A DNA stretch of 64,000 nucleotides, taken from Lactuca virosa. Lineage: Eukaryota; Streptophyta; Magnoliopsida; Asterales; Asteraceae. Under the pieces are notes generated by a model that did not search any database, was not told the origin of the DNA, and was given only the letters and a program-made list of their open reading frames with translations. The stretch covers positions 102,875,315 to 102,939,314 of the forward strand of contig CAKMRJ010005523.1 of the NCBI GenBank assembly GCA_928212115.1, given 5' to 3'. Below are positions 45,266-56,891 of the stretch, in pieces. Positions within the stretch are counted from its first letter, which is position 1; each line of letters opens with the position of its first letter. A program made the position numbers and the translations under genes.

Positions 45266-48200
45266 CTGGTCAAACTTGTTATGGATGTGGAGAGGCTGGG
45301 CATTTCAGGAGAAACTGCCCCAAGGCAACAACTGGTGGCAATACAGGAAGAGTTCTGGTGATGGGCCAGGAGGAAGCAGTTGCTGATCCTACCGTTGTTA
45401 CGGGTACGTTCCTCCTTGACAACTCTTATGCATGCATTCTCTTCGATTCTGGTATGGAGAGGAGTTTTGTTAGTCATGCATTCAAACATCTAATCAAATG
45501 TAAATCCCAACCTCTAACCGAAACATTTACCGTCGAGATGGCTAACGGAAAGAAGGAGAGCACTAACGACATATTCATAGGCTGTACTCTTACCCTAGAC
45601 AATTATTCTTTTCCCATCGATCTTATGCCGGTATCCATCAAGAGTTTCGACGTCATTATCGGCATGGACTGGTTGAGCTCCAATCGTGCTGATATTCTTT
45701 GCTTCGAGAAAGCTATCCGTCTCAATCTTCCCTCTAGTGAAGCTCTCATGATTTACGGAGATAAGTCTAGCTCGAACCTTCGTATTATTTCATGCATCAA
45801 GGCCCAGAAGTATCTGCGGAAGGAGTGTCATGCATTCCTAGTTTTCATGTTGTCGGCGAGACGCAAAAAGTTAGAGACCTCAAGAGCATCCCCGAAGTCT
45901 GTAACTTTCCTGATGTTTTCCCCGAAGATCTCCCAGGAATCCCTCCCGAGCGCCAAGTCGAGTTTCACATCGACTTAATCCCCGGAGCTACTCCTGTAGC
46001 TAAATCTCCTTATCGTTTAGCACCGGCAGAAATGCAAGAACTATCCAGCCAGCTCAATGAGCTAATCAGCAAGGGATTTATAAGACCGAGTTCTTCACCC
46101 TGGGGAGCTCCGATCTTATTCGTGAAAAAGAAAGATGGATCCTTTCGGATGTGCATTGACTACCGAGAGCTGAATAAGCTGACCATCAAGAACCGTTATC
46201 CCTTACCCAGGATCGACGATCTCTTCGACCAACTTCAGGGAGCCAACTATTTTTTCGAAGATAGATCTAAAATCAGGATACCATCAGTTGCGAGTTCATG
46301 AGAATGATGTGCCCAAAACAGCATTCCGAACTCGCTATGGACACTACGAGTTTGTAGTAATGCCCTTTGGTCTAACCAACGCACCGACAGTATTCATGGA
46401 CCTGATGAATCGGGTGTGCCGCCCTTTCTTAGACAAGTTCATGATTGTGTTCATCGATGATATACTTGTCTATTCGCGGAGTGAGGATGATCATAAACAG
46501 CACTTAAGGCAGGTGTTGGAAACATTAAGGGCAGAAAAGCTATACGCGAAATTTTCGAAGTGCGAATTCTGGATCAGGAAGGTAAATTTCCTTGGACACG
46601 TGATTAGCAAGGAAGGAATACACGTGGACCCTTCCAAGATCAAAGCGATTGAGAATTGGTCTGCACCAAAGACACCCACAGAAATCCGACAATTCTTGGG
46701 TCTCGCAGGCTATTATCGCAGGTTCATCCAGAACTTCTCCAGAATCGCTAAGCCTTTAACTACCCTGACACAGAAGGGTGTAACCTTTAGTTGGGGAGCC
46801 AAGCAAGACACTGCATTTCAAACATTGAAGCAGGCCCTGTGCAGCGCACCTATCTTGTCCCTGGCCGAAGGGACAGAAGACTTCGTTGTCTACTGTGATG
46901 CATCCAATCAGGGCCTAGGCTGTGTGCTCATGCAACGAGGAAAGGTTATCGCCTATGCCTCGAGACAGTTGAAAACGCACGAGTTCAATTACACAACTCA
47001 CGATCTAGAGTTGGGAGCAGTGGTCTTTGCATTAAAAATCTGGAGGCACTATCTCTATGGAACCAAGTGTACTATCTTCACCGACCATAAGAGCTTGCAG
47101 CATATTTTTGATCAAAAGGAGTTAAACATGAGACAGCGGCGATGGGTAGAGCTACTCAGTGACTACGAGTGCGAAATTCGCTATCATCCCGGTAAGGCCA
47201 ATGTGGTAGCAGATGCCCTCAGTCAAAAAGAGTATTCAGGGCGTAAGGTAAAGGCACTAACAATGACCATCCATTCCCATTTGTCCGCGCAACTCAGAGA
47301 GGCTCAGGTGGAAGCTTTGAAAGCAGAGAACGTACGAATGAATAACTGCGAGGAATGGACAAGAACTTGGAGCTCAAGGGAAACGGAGTGTACTACTTCA
47401 TGAACCGGATCTGGACCCCAAAGTACGGTGGTTACAGAGAAGTTGTCATGAACGAAGCTCACAAGACTAAATACTCCGTTCACCCAGGTTCAGATAAGAT
47501 GTATCTGGATCTCAAACAACTCTATTGGTGGCCAAACATGAAAGCGGAAATTGCTACTTTCGTGGGCAAGTGTCTGACTTGTGCCAAGGTAAAAGTAGAA
47601 TATCGAAAGCCCTCAGGTTTACTTCAGCAGCCGGAAATTCCTGAGTGGAAGTGGGAAAGGATAACCATAGATTTTATCACCAAGTTACCCAGATCTCCGA
47701 ATGGGCACGACGCCATTTGGGTAATTGTCGATCGGTTGACAAAATACGCCCACTTCCTACCAATCAAAGAAAACTTTAAGATGGAGAGACTCGCCCGAAT
47801 ATACCTTCGAGAAATAGTTCGCCTTCATGGGGTACCTGCATCCATTATCTCCGATCGAGATAGCAGGTTTACATCGAGGTTCTGGCAGTCTCTACAGAAG
47901 GCTCTTGGAACTAAGTTGGATATGAGCACGAGTTATCATCCGCAGACTGATGGACAGAGTGAGAGAACAATTCAGACATTGGAAGACATGTTGAGAGCCT
48001 GCGTCATCGATTTCGGCGCGTCATGGGACACTCATCTTCCTTTGGTTGAATTTTCCTACAACAACAGCTACTATACCAGCATCAAGGCTGCGCCGTTTGA
48101 AGCCCTCTATGGCCGTAAGTGCATATCCCCTCTGTGCTGGGCTGAGGTGGGTGACACGCAGCTAGCCAGGGGTCAAGTCCCCGACAGTACTCTCACTGGT

Positions 48201-48743
48201 CCTGAGATCATCCGAGAGACAACTGAGAAGATTGTACAAATCCGGGAACGACTAAAAGCCTCACGAGATAGACAAAAGAGCTACGCCGATAAGAGACGAA
48301 AACCCTTGGAGTTCCAGGTTGGTGACCGCGTCCTTCTGAAGGTCTCACCCTGGAAAGGCATGATACGCTTTGGAAAGCGTGGAAAGCTAAACCCAAGGTA
48401 CATTGGACCGTTTGAGATCCTTGCTAGGATCGGTCCCGTAGCATACAAACTCCATTTACCACGGGAGCTCAGCAACATCCACCCTGTCTTCCACGTATCG
48501 AACCTAAAGAAGTGTCTGTCCGATGAGACACTTGTGATTCCTCTCGGCGAGATTGAAATCAACGAGAACCTCAACTTCGTGGAAGAACCGGTCGAAGTCA
48601 TGGACAGAGAGTTCAAACGACCGAAACAAAGTCGCATCCCGAAAGTAAAGGTTCGATGGAATGCGAAGCGAGGACCTGAATTCACTTGGGAGCGCGAGGA
48701 TCATATGAAACAGAAGTATCCGCGTCTCTTTTCAAATCCATGA
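45266..48743 (+). pseudogene. Gypsy-5 pol (protease, RT, RNase H, integrase, chromodomain-like tail), three further frameshifts
   Basis: The protease keeps its DSG (ILFDSGMERSFV, about 45440). Shifts occur near 45840, in a T run near 46250 within the RT, and near 47348. Reverse transcriptase: KKKDGSFRMCIDYRELNK, MPFGLTNAP, FIDDILVYS (about 46452). RNase H: VVYCDAS, THDLELGAVVFALK, FTDHKSLQH, all catalytic acids present. The integrase from 47355 is one open frame: HPGSDK ... CLTCAKVK zinc finger, DFITKLPR, SDRDSRFTSRF, SERTIQTLEDM, then the tail FHVSNLKKCL and FTWEREDHM, stop at 48741-48743. Unlike Gypsy-2 it has no insert between gag and protease. Confidence 0.92.
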
Positions 48744-48769
48744 TTGGTATTCTATGTTCGAATTTCGGG

Positions 48770-48796
48770 ACGAAATTCCTTTTAACGGGGGGATGA
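48770..48796 (+). other. Gypsy-5 polypurine tract region
   Basis: GACGAAATTCC then AACGGGGGGATGATG stand immediately before the 3' LTR start at 48797. Confidence 0.75.
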
Positions 48797-48816
48797 TGTG
48801 ACAACCCGAAATTTCT
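48797..48816 (+). repeat. Stub of Gypsy-5 3' LTR
   Basis: Only the first 20 bases of the LTR (TGTGACAACCCGAAATTTCT) are present, joined to LINE-derived flank with a 3-base overlap (TCT). Confidence 0.9.
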
Positions 48817-49279
48817 CGCGAAGAGGCAAGACAACCTCTAACCCAAAACCACCAACGATTCCCACAATCGATTTGCTAGAGGATGGAGTCAAAGAAATGT
48901 GTAACACTCCCAAAAAATACAATAAATTTAAAATTTTTAAAACCAACCAAGCATTAAAATTGTTTACAAACAACTCATTATTTCAAAGTATTATTTCAAA
49001 TCAAAGTTTTTCTCAAGACTCTAAGACATAAAACTGGAAGCTGTGTACAATCACGCCTTTGCCTTTCCTCAATCCTCAGAAGTACCTGAAACCACAAACT
49101 AAAAATGTAAGCCAAAGCTTAGTGAGTTCCCCCAAAGTACCAACACACCACATAACAAGCAAGCATGCAACATAAGCAACCAGTCTGACTGGACCGCCTC
49201 GCAGGGCTTACAGCCTATCTGGACCGCTCCACGAGTAGCCGACCTGATTGGACCACCTCGCAGGGCCTACAGCCTATGC
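48814..49279. repeat. Second copy of the left flank of Gypsy-5
   Basis: Matches 40769-41235 base for base, with about a dozen differences in 466 bases: a piece of LINE (48814-48899), then the outer minus-strand LTR piece (48900-49279), ending in TATGC. Its presence between two Gypsy-5 pieces shows a tandem duplication. Confidence 0.92.
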
Positions 49280-51667
49280 TGTGACAACCCGAAATTTCTT
49301 TCGTTCAAATCGTTAAAAATAAATCAATTTGGAATTTATTTATGCTCTTGCCGTCATTATTTTGAGCTTAATTAACTATTTTAGGCTCAGTTCAATTAAG
49401 TGTTGGGTTCAAAATCGAGGTTCCTAAGTAAAAGCATAGCATCCAGGCCAAACACCCCCTTCGAGAGGAGTTTACGGCCGCAAACTCAGTTTACGGCCGT
49501 AAACCCCGTTTACGACCGTAAACCCTGTTTACGACCGTAAACCCTGTTCATGGCCGTAAACCCCCCACCAACCCCTTGGCCGTAAACTCACCCCTATATA
49601 AGGGATGAGTGACCTTCATTTCTCTCTTTACACATCACATGAGCTTTCTCTCTCTACTCTCTCTCTACCTTCATCGAAAAGTCTTCAAGATCTTCAAGTT
49701 GTAAGTGTTTTTCACCTCTAATTGTTGCTTCATTCCTCTATCTAGTGGTAAATCCATGTTCCTATCTCATTAAATCTCATCTTTGTCTAGATTTTCTCTC
49801 ACACCAAGAACACCAAGAACACACACTAGTTCTTGGTGGCTAAAAACCTCATTCCAAGCCTCTTACAGTAAGTAACTACTCCCTATGCTTGGCATCTGCT
49901 AGAAACTTTGGGTTTTCACCTAAAAATCGACCCAAAAGACATGAACACAAAGGGTTTACAGCCGTAAACCCTGTGTACGGCCGTACACCCCTCATTAGCT
50001 ATGCACGAGGCCTAGAATATTTTCAAGAGGCTAGAAATGACCTTGAAACACCGAAAATCGTATCCCTCATCAAGTGTTTACGGCCGTAAGCACATGGGCC
50101 GTAAACCCATGGACCGCAAACACCTGGCCGTGAACCCTGGCCGTAAACACAATAGTTTGGTCTTAAACTCCTTAGATGCAATCCTTTGTGGTCATAACAC
50201 TTCTATATGAGTGTTTCCTAGCCCTAAGATGCTTCACTCACTTGATTAGTGGGGTAAACACTAATTATATCCATTTGTGTCCTTGTATGCTTATTAGGAT
50301 CTGTGTGTGTACTCAAGTATCCACTTGACATCTAGCATCCTATACCACTCTTTCATCCAAACAACTCACTGCAGGTGAGTTCATACCCCTACATTTTTCG
50401 TATTTTTAATGTTTTCAGAGGGGAATACAAGCTAAACATAAATGTTTTCAAAATTTATGCAAATTTCATACTTTAACCCTTTTGTACTGTGTTGAGCATA
50501 AGGGACGTTTTCACTAAAATTGCATAGTTTTCCGGACACGCTATTCACTATACATGCAAACTATAATCGGTATAGTTTGGGATTTTCTAAACATAACAAG
50601 TACATAAACTTTCACTACTAAACATATGCACTTAGACAGAAACAGTTACAGTTTACATCACTACTTTATCATGGTATTCATAACTGTAAGTATCACTACA
50701 TACGGTATACATACGGATTTTCACTATGGTAGAACGCTACTACACTACATGTAAACTAGATTGTACGATACTGTGAGGCGCTACTTCACTACTGTACCCC
50801 TAGGTGTACAGGGATAAATCCTATCATAGTATAACCAGAGTCTCCTGGAGGGAGAGCGTGAGATTTGTGAATAGATCTATTCGGGACTGACAATCCCACA
50901 CCTGAACTGCTAGCTACAGTTGGGAAGGCATGCCTAGGGTGACAAATGTCATTTAACTCGACGCCTGAAGAATGTTGGAAAGGTCTCTAGTCATATCAAG
51001 CATGGTTATACGACTCACAATATGTAGAAATCACTCTTGGTTTACAAACTGTCATTCTTCAACAATTTTATTTTATTAAATAGAACTAATACACTCTACA
51101 ACTGGAGGATTTCCAGGGTTTTCAAACAGAACCGAACATAGAATGGTTTCACGTACGAAATACTTATACATCATACTAGCATTAGTTAGTCACATGAAGT
51201 ATTATTTTCGTGCATCACTACAGTTTTCAGTAATAAACATTCACGATTTCATACAGAATTGAGAACACTACATTTTCATTAAAGAAAATATCGGATTTTC
51301 TTGAAACTATACAAACACTTTTACGAACTCATTAACAAGTTTTCATTACAAATTACCGCTTATGAACTCACCAGCTTTATGCTGATATTCTTTCAAACTG
51401 CTTGTATTCTTAGGAAATCAGTAGGCAGGTATTTGCTGGATTTTTGAGGAACTGGAGCAATAAGAGTTTTGTGTTTATACCTTACAAAGCTATTTGATAT
51501 AATTCAAACAAGTTTCAGACAAAGTTTCAAACTGATGTAAACGTTTTATTTAAGTATTCACTGTAATGGTTGTGTTGCTATGATTGCTATTATTCATTGG
51601 TTGTGATGCTACGCATGACGTCGTCCACCACAGAACGTTTCTGCCATTCTGGTTTTGGGGTGTGACA
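49280..51667 (+). repeat. Gypsy-5 solo-LTR copy
   Basis: A complete 2388-bp LTR with TATGC on both sides (49275-49279 and 51668-51672), structurally a solo LTR at the same insertion site as the full-length copy. Same GGCCGTAAAC words, TATA box, donor (50375) and acceptor (51413). Confidence 0.9.
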
Positions 51668-51672
51668 TATGC

Positions 51673-52080
51673 GAACCGCTCTACGGGCCACCGTCCTTAC
51701 TGGACCGCCTCATAGGGCCTACAACCTATCTAATCGTCCCCAGGTGTCTTGGCCTAGAGCACAAAACAAGAACGCCTCAACCTAAACCAACATGTCGACA
51801 TATGCAAAAAACAAACATAAACACAGAGCCAACAAATATAGATAATCATACGGATCTAACAGATCACTAAAGCATAACAACATTCTATATACCAGGATAC
51901 AGATCTAACAGATCACTACAATATAGCAACATACAGTAAACCAGGATATCAATACAATGAGCCGGTATTGGTGCATTCGACCTATAAGTACAATAAGGAA
52001 AAACTCACATTTGGCAACAAACCCAAAATAGAATCACTAATGTAACTAAACTGGATTCCTAGTTCTCTACATACCTATAA
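51673..52080 (-). repeat. Outer minus-strand LTR, middle piece
   Basis: Directly continues the array interrupted at 41235 (GGACCGCCTCATAGGGCC follows). It contains on the minus strand the donor-like AACTCAC inverse (GTGAGTT, intron start 52008) and the GGTCGAAnGCACCnnnnCCG-like block shared with other LTRs. Its right limit is not sharp. Confidence 0.6.
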
Positions 52081-53762
52081 ACATATTAATAATATTTATT
52101 TAGCTTTTCTTTCAAGTATGTGCATATAATATTCCTTAGTATACATTTTATTCACTTCTATTATTATGTCGGTAACGATTACTCTTGAAATCATTCACGT
52201 TAAGGTATTATACTTAAAATGTGACCTTATATATAAAATACTATCTCGCCAAACATTTAAATGTTATTTCTAATATTACCCAAATGGTATACTATAATTA
52301 AGATCTTAACCCATACAACATAATTAATCAATTTAATTTTGTTACTAAAATTGTTATGTAAACGATAAAAGCAAACCATCCTTATATTCATATTTACTAT
52401 CCCAGAGAAACCTTGATCAATCATATGTCAGATTTATTAGCTTGCCTCAACATATTCATTTTACTTCAAATGAACCCAAATCTTAAACCCAATACCTAAA
52501 ATGACCCACTAAGGATTAATCAGCATAAGAGGTCCAATAATAAAATCAGGTGGGTCGTGATATTGGACTGACTTCTATTTAGCTCAATTAATCCAAGTCC
52601 ACAAACCACATAACTTAAAAGCCCAAACTGATTAAATGAAAGTCAAAAGGTCAAAGGGGAATCACCTCTTCCACATTGCACATCATCCACAAGGAGGCTG
52701 GCACCCCTTCTTCTCCGTTGAGCTTCCTGACTCCGGCGATGCGCAACTCTCTTCCCGACGATGCCCCTCTCCCTTGCAACACCTTCTTGCTGGAAACATA
52801 CACGGTTGTTTGGGCATTCCATTTCCACCAAGAACTCAAACTCAGATATGAAAATGGTGGTTGTAACTCCTTCAAAACAGCTTGACTTTAAATCCATTCA
52901 AGCATATCGACAATGGTGTCATCGAACCTAGACCTGCCCGCCAATTGGAACTTCACTGATGTGCCTCTCCTTCTCGGTCTAATATTGTTGGGTTAAGCCT
53001 CCATGGCATCCCTCTCTACCTCTTTTTTATCTTTCTCGACACATCTGGTCACCAGAGATGGTGGCTGAGGTTGCTTTTACTTTTTTTTTTTTTTTTCTTT
53101 TCTTTCTCGAATCTCCCTCCCAATCTCCTTTCCAGCCGAAAAGAACAAGCAGCAGAGAAAAAGCTTGAGGTTGGTTTTGGTTCTTCCATAAACGAGAGGC
53201 TTGGTTGTTTATAATATGGATTTAGTTGCAGGTTCAAACAAAGTGGGTGAAGATCGGTTTGAATAGCCAAGAGGGAAGCTATTTGAGGTTAGGGATCAAT
53301 CTACTTTCGAAAGAATCATAATTTGCATGCCTAATTTCGGAAAAATGGAGCCTGCGGTGTGCTCCTATGATGCGTGTTCTGAAAGAGAAAGAAAGAGACA
53401 CAAATTTTTGATTATAGGCACAAACGGTGCCTCGGGTGTGGTCTTATTAGGCTTTGCGGTATGGATGCATGCATCAGAAGACGTCTAGTGCTGAGGTGGC
53501 AAGGCATCCTATGCGTGAACACCGTCCCAGGTGCACGTACGTGCCTTGTGGCGTGGCTACAGCTAACGGCGAAGACGGAAAAGTTGATTGGTTGATGACT
53601 TTTTTTTGACCGTTTTCCTCCTTTTCCTTTTGAATCGTTGCATTTAATAAAAATAATAAAAAAAATTCAAACTAATAGTTAACATATATATAAATACATA
53701 CATTCTAAATTTAAACAAACATATTTTCAAACACTCTTTCAAACACACTTTCAAACATAAAT
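52081..53762. other. Unassigned part of the 16-kb block
   Basis: AT-rich up to about 52600, then more GC-rich (52630-53300) with small frames on both strands that resemble nothing known. It may be further LTR sequence of the outer element, since minus-strand frames end in homopolymer-like Lys runs. A T run lies at about 53080-53097. Confidence 0.4.
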
Positions 53763-55094
53763 ATGAATAATTTTACGGGTCTGATTTCTTCTGCATCCGA
53801 TGATGATGACGACTCTACTGATGATGACTAGGTGTTGCACACATTGTTGTCTGCGGTACGCGAAAGGGTGCCACAAAGAGGCGAAAGCTCAAATGTCGAG
53901 AAGAAGCATAGAATTCCGATAAATCGGGATCGTATCGCGGCACACGAACTTTTGGTACGTGATTACTTTGCCCCCTGATAGTTTGTACGACCTATCAAAA
54001 TTTGAAGAACGATTCTGTATTAGTAGAAATTTATTTTTACGTATAGCTAAAGATTTAGAAAAAAATTATGAGTTTTTCCAATTGAGATGAGATGCTAGAG
54101 GTAAACGTGGTTTTAGTACAATACAAAAATACACAACAGCTCTTAGACAATTGGCATAAGACATAGCCACAGACGCGTCAGATGAGTATTTGAAAATGTC
54201 TAAGAGGACTGGTTGAGAATGTGCTTATCTTTTTTGTGAGTATGTCATAGAGCTTTATGGTGACATATACTTGTGACATCCAACTAGAAATGATGTCAAA
54301 CAGTTGTATGCTGCACATGAAGCTAAACATGACCTTCCAGGAATGTTTGACAGCATTGATTGTACACATTGAGAGTGAGCAAATTGTCTGAATGCATGGC
54401 GAGTTCAATTCACACGAGGTGATCATGGCGTGCCGACTGTCATACTAGAGGTCGTTGTTTCACATGACCTATGGTTTTGGCATGCATTCTTTGGTATGGC
54501 GGGGTCAAACAACAACCTGAATATGCTTGGAGCATCTTCAATATTTTACAGGGTAAAGCACCAAACATGTTGTTCGTTGTGAATGAACATCAATATAATT
54601 ATGAGTATTACCTTGGTGATGGTATATATCCAGAGTACGTTACGTTTGTCAAGTCGTACTCTTTTTCGGCTGATGAAAAACGAAAGTTAGCATAAGAATC
54701 AGCAAGGAAGGATGTGTAACAGGCGTTTGGGATCCTCAAACAAAAGTGGCACATTATCAAACATCCGACACGGTCATGCGATATGACAAAATTGACGAAG
54801 GTGTTGACTACTTGTGTTATTTTACATAACATGATAATAGAAGAAGAGTGTAGGACTATTTGTATGTATACTCCAGACGATATGCTTAATCCACTTGCAG
54901 TAATACAAGTCGGCAGCCTGGCATACTTCACAAGACTTTTGGAAATACAAAACAGTTAAACACATCATAATCTACGTTATGATTTGACTGAGCATATATG
55001 GCAAAGACAATTCCAACAACATGATGGCAATGACGATGATGAGGATGAGGACACGGATGACGAAAACGGGGTTGGTGACGACGCGGACGAGTAA
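53763..55094 (+). pseudogene. PIF/Harbinger-type transposase (plant nuclease-like), dead by stops
   Basis: From an ATG at 53763 the frame gives an acidic start, then FAP, SLYDLSKFEERFCISRNLFLRI, DEYLKMSKRTG, LPGMFDSIDCTH, then NAWRVQFTRGDHGVP and SHDLWFWHAFFGMAGSNNN. After a shift near 54520 it continues with GKAPNMLFVVN, YYLGDGIYPEYVTFVKS, DVxxAFGILKQKWHIIKHP and an acidic tail ending at 55094. These are boxes of the plant Harbinger-derived nuclease family. At least seven stops interrupt it, several at positions expected to be Trp or Arg. No terminal inverted repeats could be fixed. Confidence 0.85.
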
Positions 55095-55623
55095 TATTTT
55101 CTATGTTTTTTTAGTAATTTAGGTTTTAAATGTTTATGTTTTTTAAGTAATTTAGATTTTAAATTTTTGTTTTTTAAATTAATGTAAAATGTTTTTAATT
55201 ACTATTTATGTTTTTATTTTTGTTTAATAATTATTTTTTATTTATTCTATAGAAAAAAAATAAAAAGAAAAATGATGTGGAGTGGTAACCATTTCCAAGA
55301 GCTAGTGGTTTCAGTGGCGAGTCTAGAATCGAAACATACGTGGTTCACTACCTATGATTGGCTTAAGAAATAGTTGGGTTCAACCATAAAAATAACCAAT
55401 TCAATATGTATAAAAAGAGACAGTGAGAGGACCCGGTCCAAATCTAACACTCCTTATTTTATTTTATCTTTTTTTACTAAAATCAAACTTAAATTTAAAA
55501 CAAAGCCAATATGTTAAATTAGTCATATGTGTAGATAATTACCTATCGTATATTTAAAAAAATAAACATGTACAAATAACTTGTTATATTTTAACAATAC
55601 ATAATACTTTTTTTATAAATGTG

Positions 55624-55628
<5 letters not shown>

Positions 55629-55701
<73 letters not shown>
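55629..55701. repeat. TA microsatellite
   Basis: About 73 bases of alternating TA with one break near 55676. Confidence 0.95.
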
Positions 55702-55703
55702 AC

Positions 55704-56565
55704 TTATTTTAATCAAAAAGTGATATTGTAAACTATCATACATTTTTTTTAGAAACCACAAGCCTAGCAAGTAACTAGGCAAGGACAAAACAGAAACAAA
55801 AATAAAAACAAAGAAAATAAACTACCTACCTATGCATTTGTAAACACATGTGTAGCTAATTATTATCACGTAGTCCTTAACAAATGTTTGAGAAGAAAAT
55901 AATGTGGAAATCTATTTTTTTTTTTAAATTAACAAAATGGATATAGAATCACGATCTGAAAATTGGGCATCCGTCAATTCTTCCCAAAGCCGATATATAT
56001 TCATTTTTTATTATAACAAAAATAACAAAATAGAAATAAAACTAAAATAACTAATAAAAGACATGTTATCTTTTGGGCCCATTCTCTTAAATTCTCGTAA
56101 AGAGATTCAGGAACTAAAGTCCAAGAGCCTATTTTTGAATCTAACCTAACTGTATTTCTTTCTTTTCGTAGTCGCCTTCCAAAGCTTCAAGATCTGCATT
56201 TTCACCGATTCACTTCTTTCTTGTTGTCTCACCACCCCAAATTTCTCCATCTCGTTTTTCATTCTTTTTCTCTAAGGTAGGTCCTTCCAAAATTTTAAAG
56301 TGGTTCCTAAATGTTTTTGTATATAATTTCTGGTATTATTTATAAAATTAGGTGGTTCATGTGACCCACCTTGGGTATACATAAACTCGCTCCTGAGTGG
56401 TTTGGTAGTGAGTTTGTAGTGGAGCTGACATGACGCTGAGATGACATCATTTTTTCGGTGGGTTAGGTGTGACCATACCCCTTAGCCTTAATATGATCTA
56501 CCCTTGACTTCGAAATGTCTATACAAAATCGATTTTTCCTGAAATTTACAACTTAGACCCTCAAT
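55704..56565. other. No gene recognised; right part of the outer block
   Basis: AT-rich with some pyrimidine-rich sequence (56150-56290). No motif I can assign. Confidence 0.4.

Positions 56566-56567
<2 letters not shown>

Positions 56568-56606
<39 letters not shown>
56568..56606. repeat. ATT microsatellite
   Basis: About twelve consecutive TTA units. Confidence 0.95.
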
Positions 56607-56654
56607 TAATCCCTTTACATCTATATAACACCTTTTAATTCATTAGGTCACTTT

Positions 56655-56779
56655 TTTTTTGAACGGCGGGGTTAGTGGTTAGCAGTTAGTATCACGAAAC
56701 CGTCAGCGCCTAGAATAGAACTCGAGACCTCCAATCTAAGAGGCAAAACCTCTACCAAAAATAAATAAATAAATAAATA
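56655..56779 (-). mobile_element. SINE-like insertion
   Basis: Flanked by the 13-base direct repeat ATTAGGTCACTTT (56642-56654 and 56780-56792). On the minus strand it has TGGTAGAGG (A-box-like) and CTCGAGTTCTATTC (B-box-like) as in a tRNA-derived head, and an A tail. An AAAT-repeat lies at the other end, so the orientation is not certain. Confidence 0.55.
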
Positions 56780-56891
56780 ATTAGGTCACTTTCCAAACCT
56801 ATAAAAACTCAGTCTTTCATTGTATAATTATTCACATTATTTAGTAACCCTAATTCGAAATAATTAAACTGAAATGGGGTGTTACAAAATG

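Larger units (their letters stand above)
41236..48816 (+). mobile_element. Gypsy-5: Ty3/Gypsy element, full-length copy up to the first 20 bases of its 3' LTR
   Basis: 5' target copy TATGC at 41231-41235, 2410-bp 5' LTR, primer site, gag, pol, purine tract, then only 20 bases of the 3' LTR (48797-48816). Instead of the rest of the LTR, a copy of the left flank follows, then an entire LTR ending at 51667 with TATGC after it. The coding part has four frameshifts. See the finding on unequal exchange. Confidence 0.9.
40855..56886 (-). mobile_element. 16-kb insertion in the LINE, bounded by minus-strand Ty3 LTR ends
   Basis: AAATG occurs at 40850-40854 and 56887-56891. Joining across restores the LINE frame (Trp-His-Phe-Phe-Asp). 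The block starts TGTAACACTCCC and ends GGGGTGTTACA, the inverted ends of an LTR in minus orientation. LTR-like parts are 40855-41235, continued at 51673 to about 52080, and the right end. I see no primer site or pol for this element, so it is best read as a solo or degraded LTR enlarged by later insertions: Gypsy-5, a Harbinger transposase and a SINE-like element. Confidence 0.7.

Noticed and set aside
52636..53270. Small genes on both strands (70-85 codons)
   Set aside because: Frames on both strands overlap the same GC-rich patch, end in low-complexity Lys or Ser runs, and resemble no protein.
53431..56481. GGGTGTGGTC (about 53437) and the inverse of GACCATACCCC (about 56480) as terminal inverted repeats of the Harbinger element
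   Set aside because: The match is short and no TTA or TAA duplication is found at the left side; limits remain unknown.
56660..56760. Functional tRNA gene
   Set aside because: Only A- and B-box-like pieces are present; no full cloverleaf could be drawn and flanks show a retroposed SINE-like copy.
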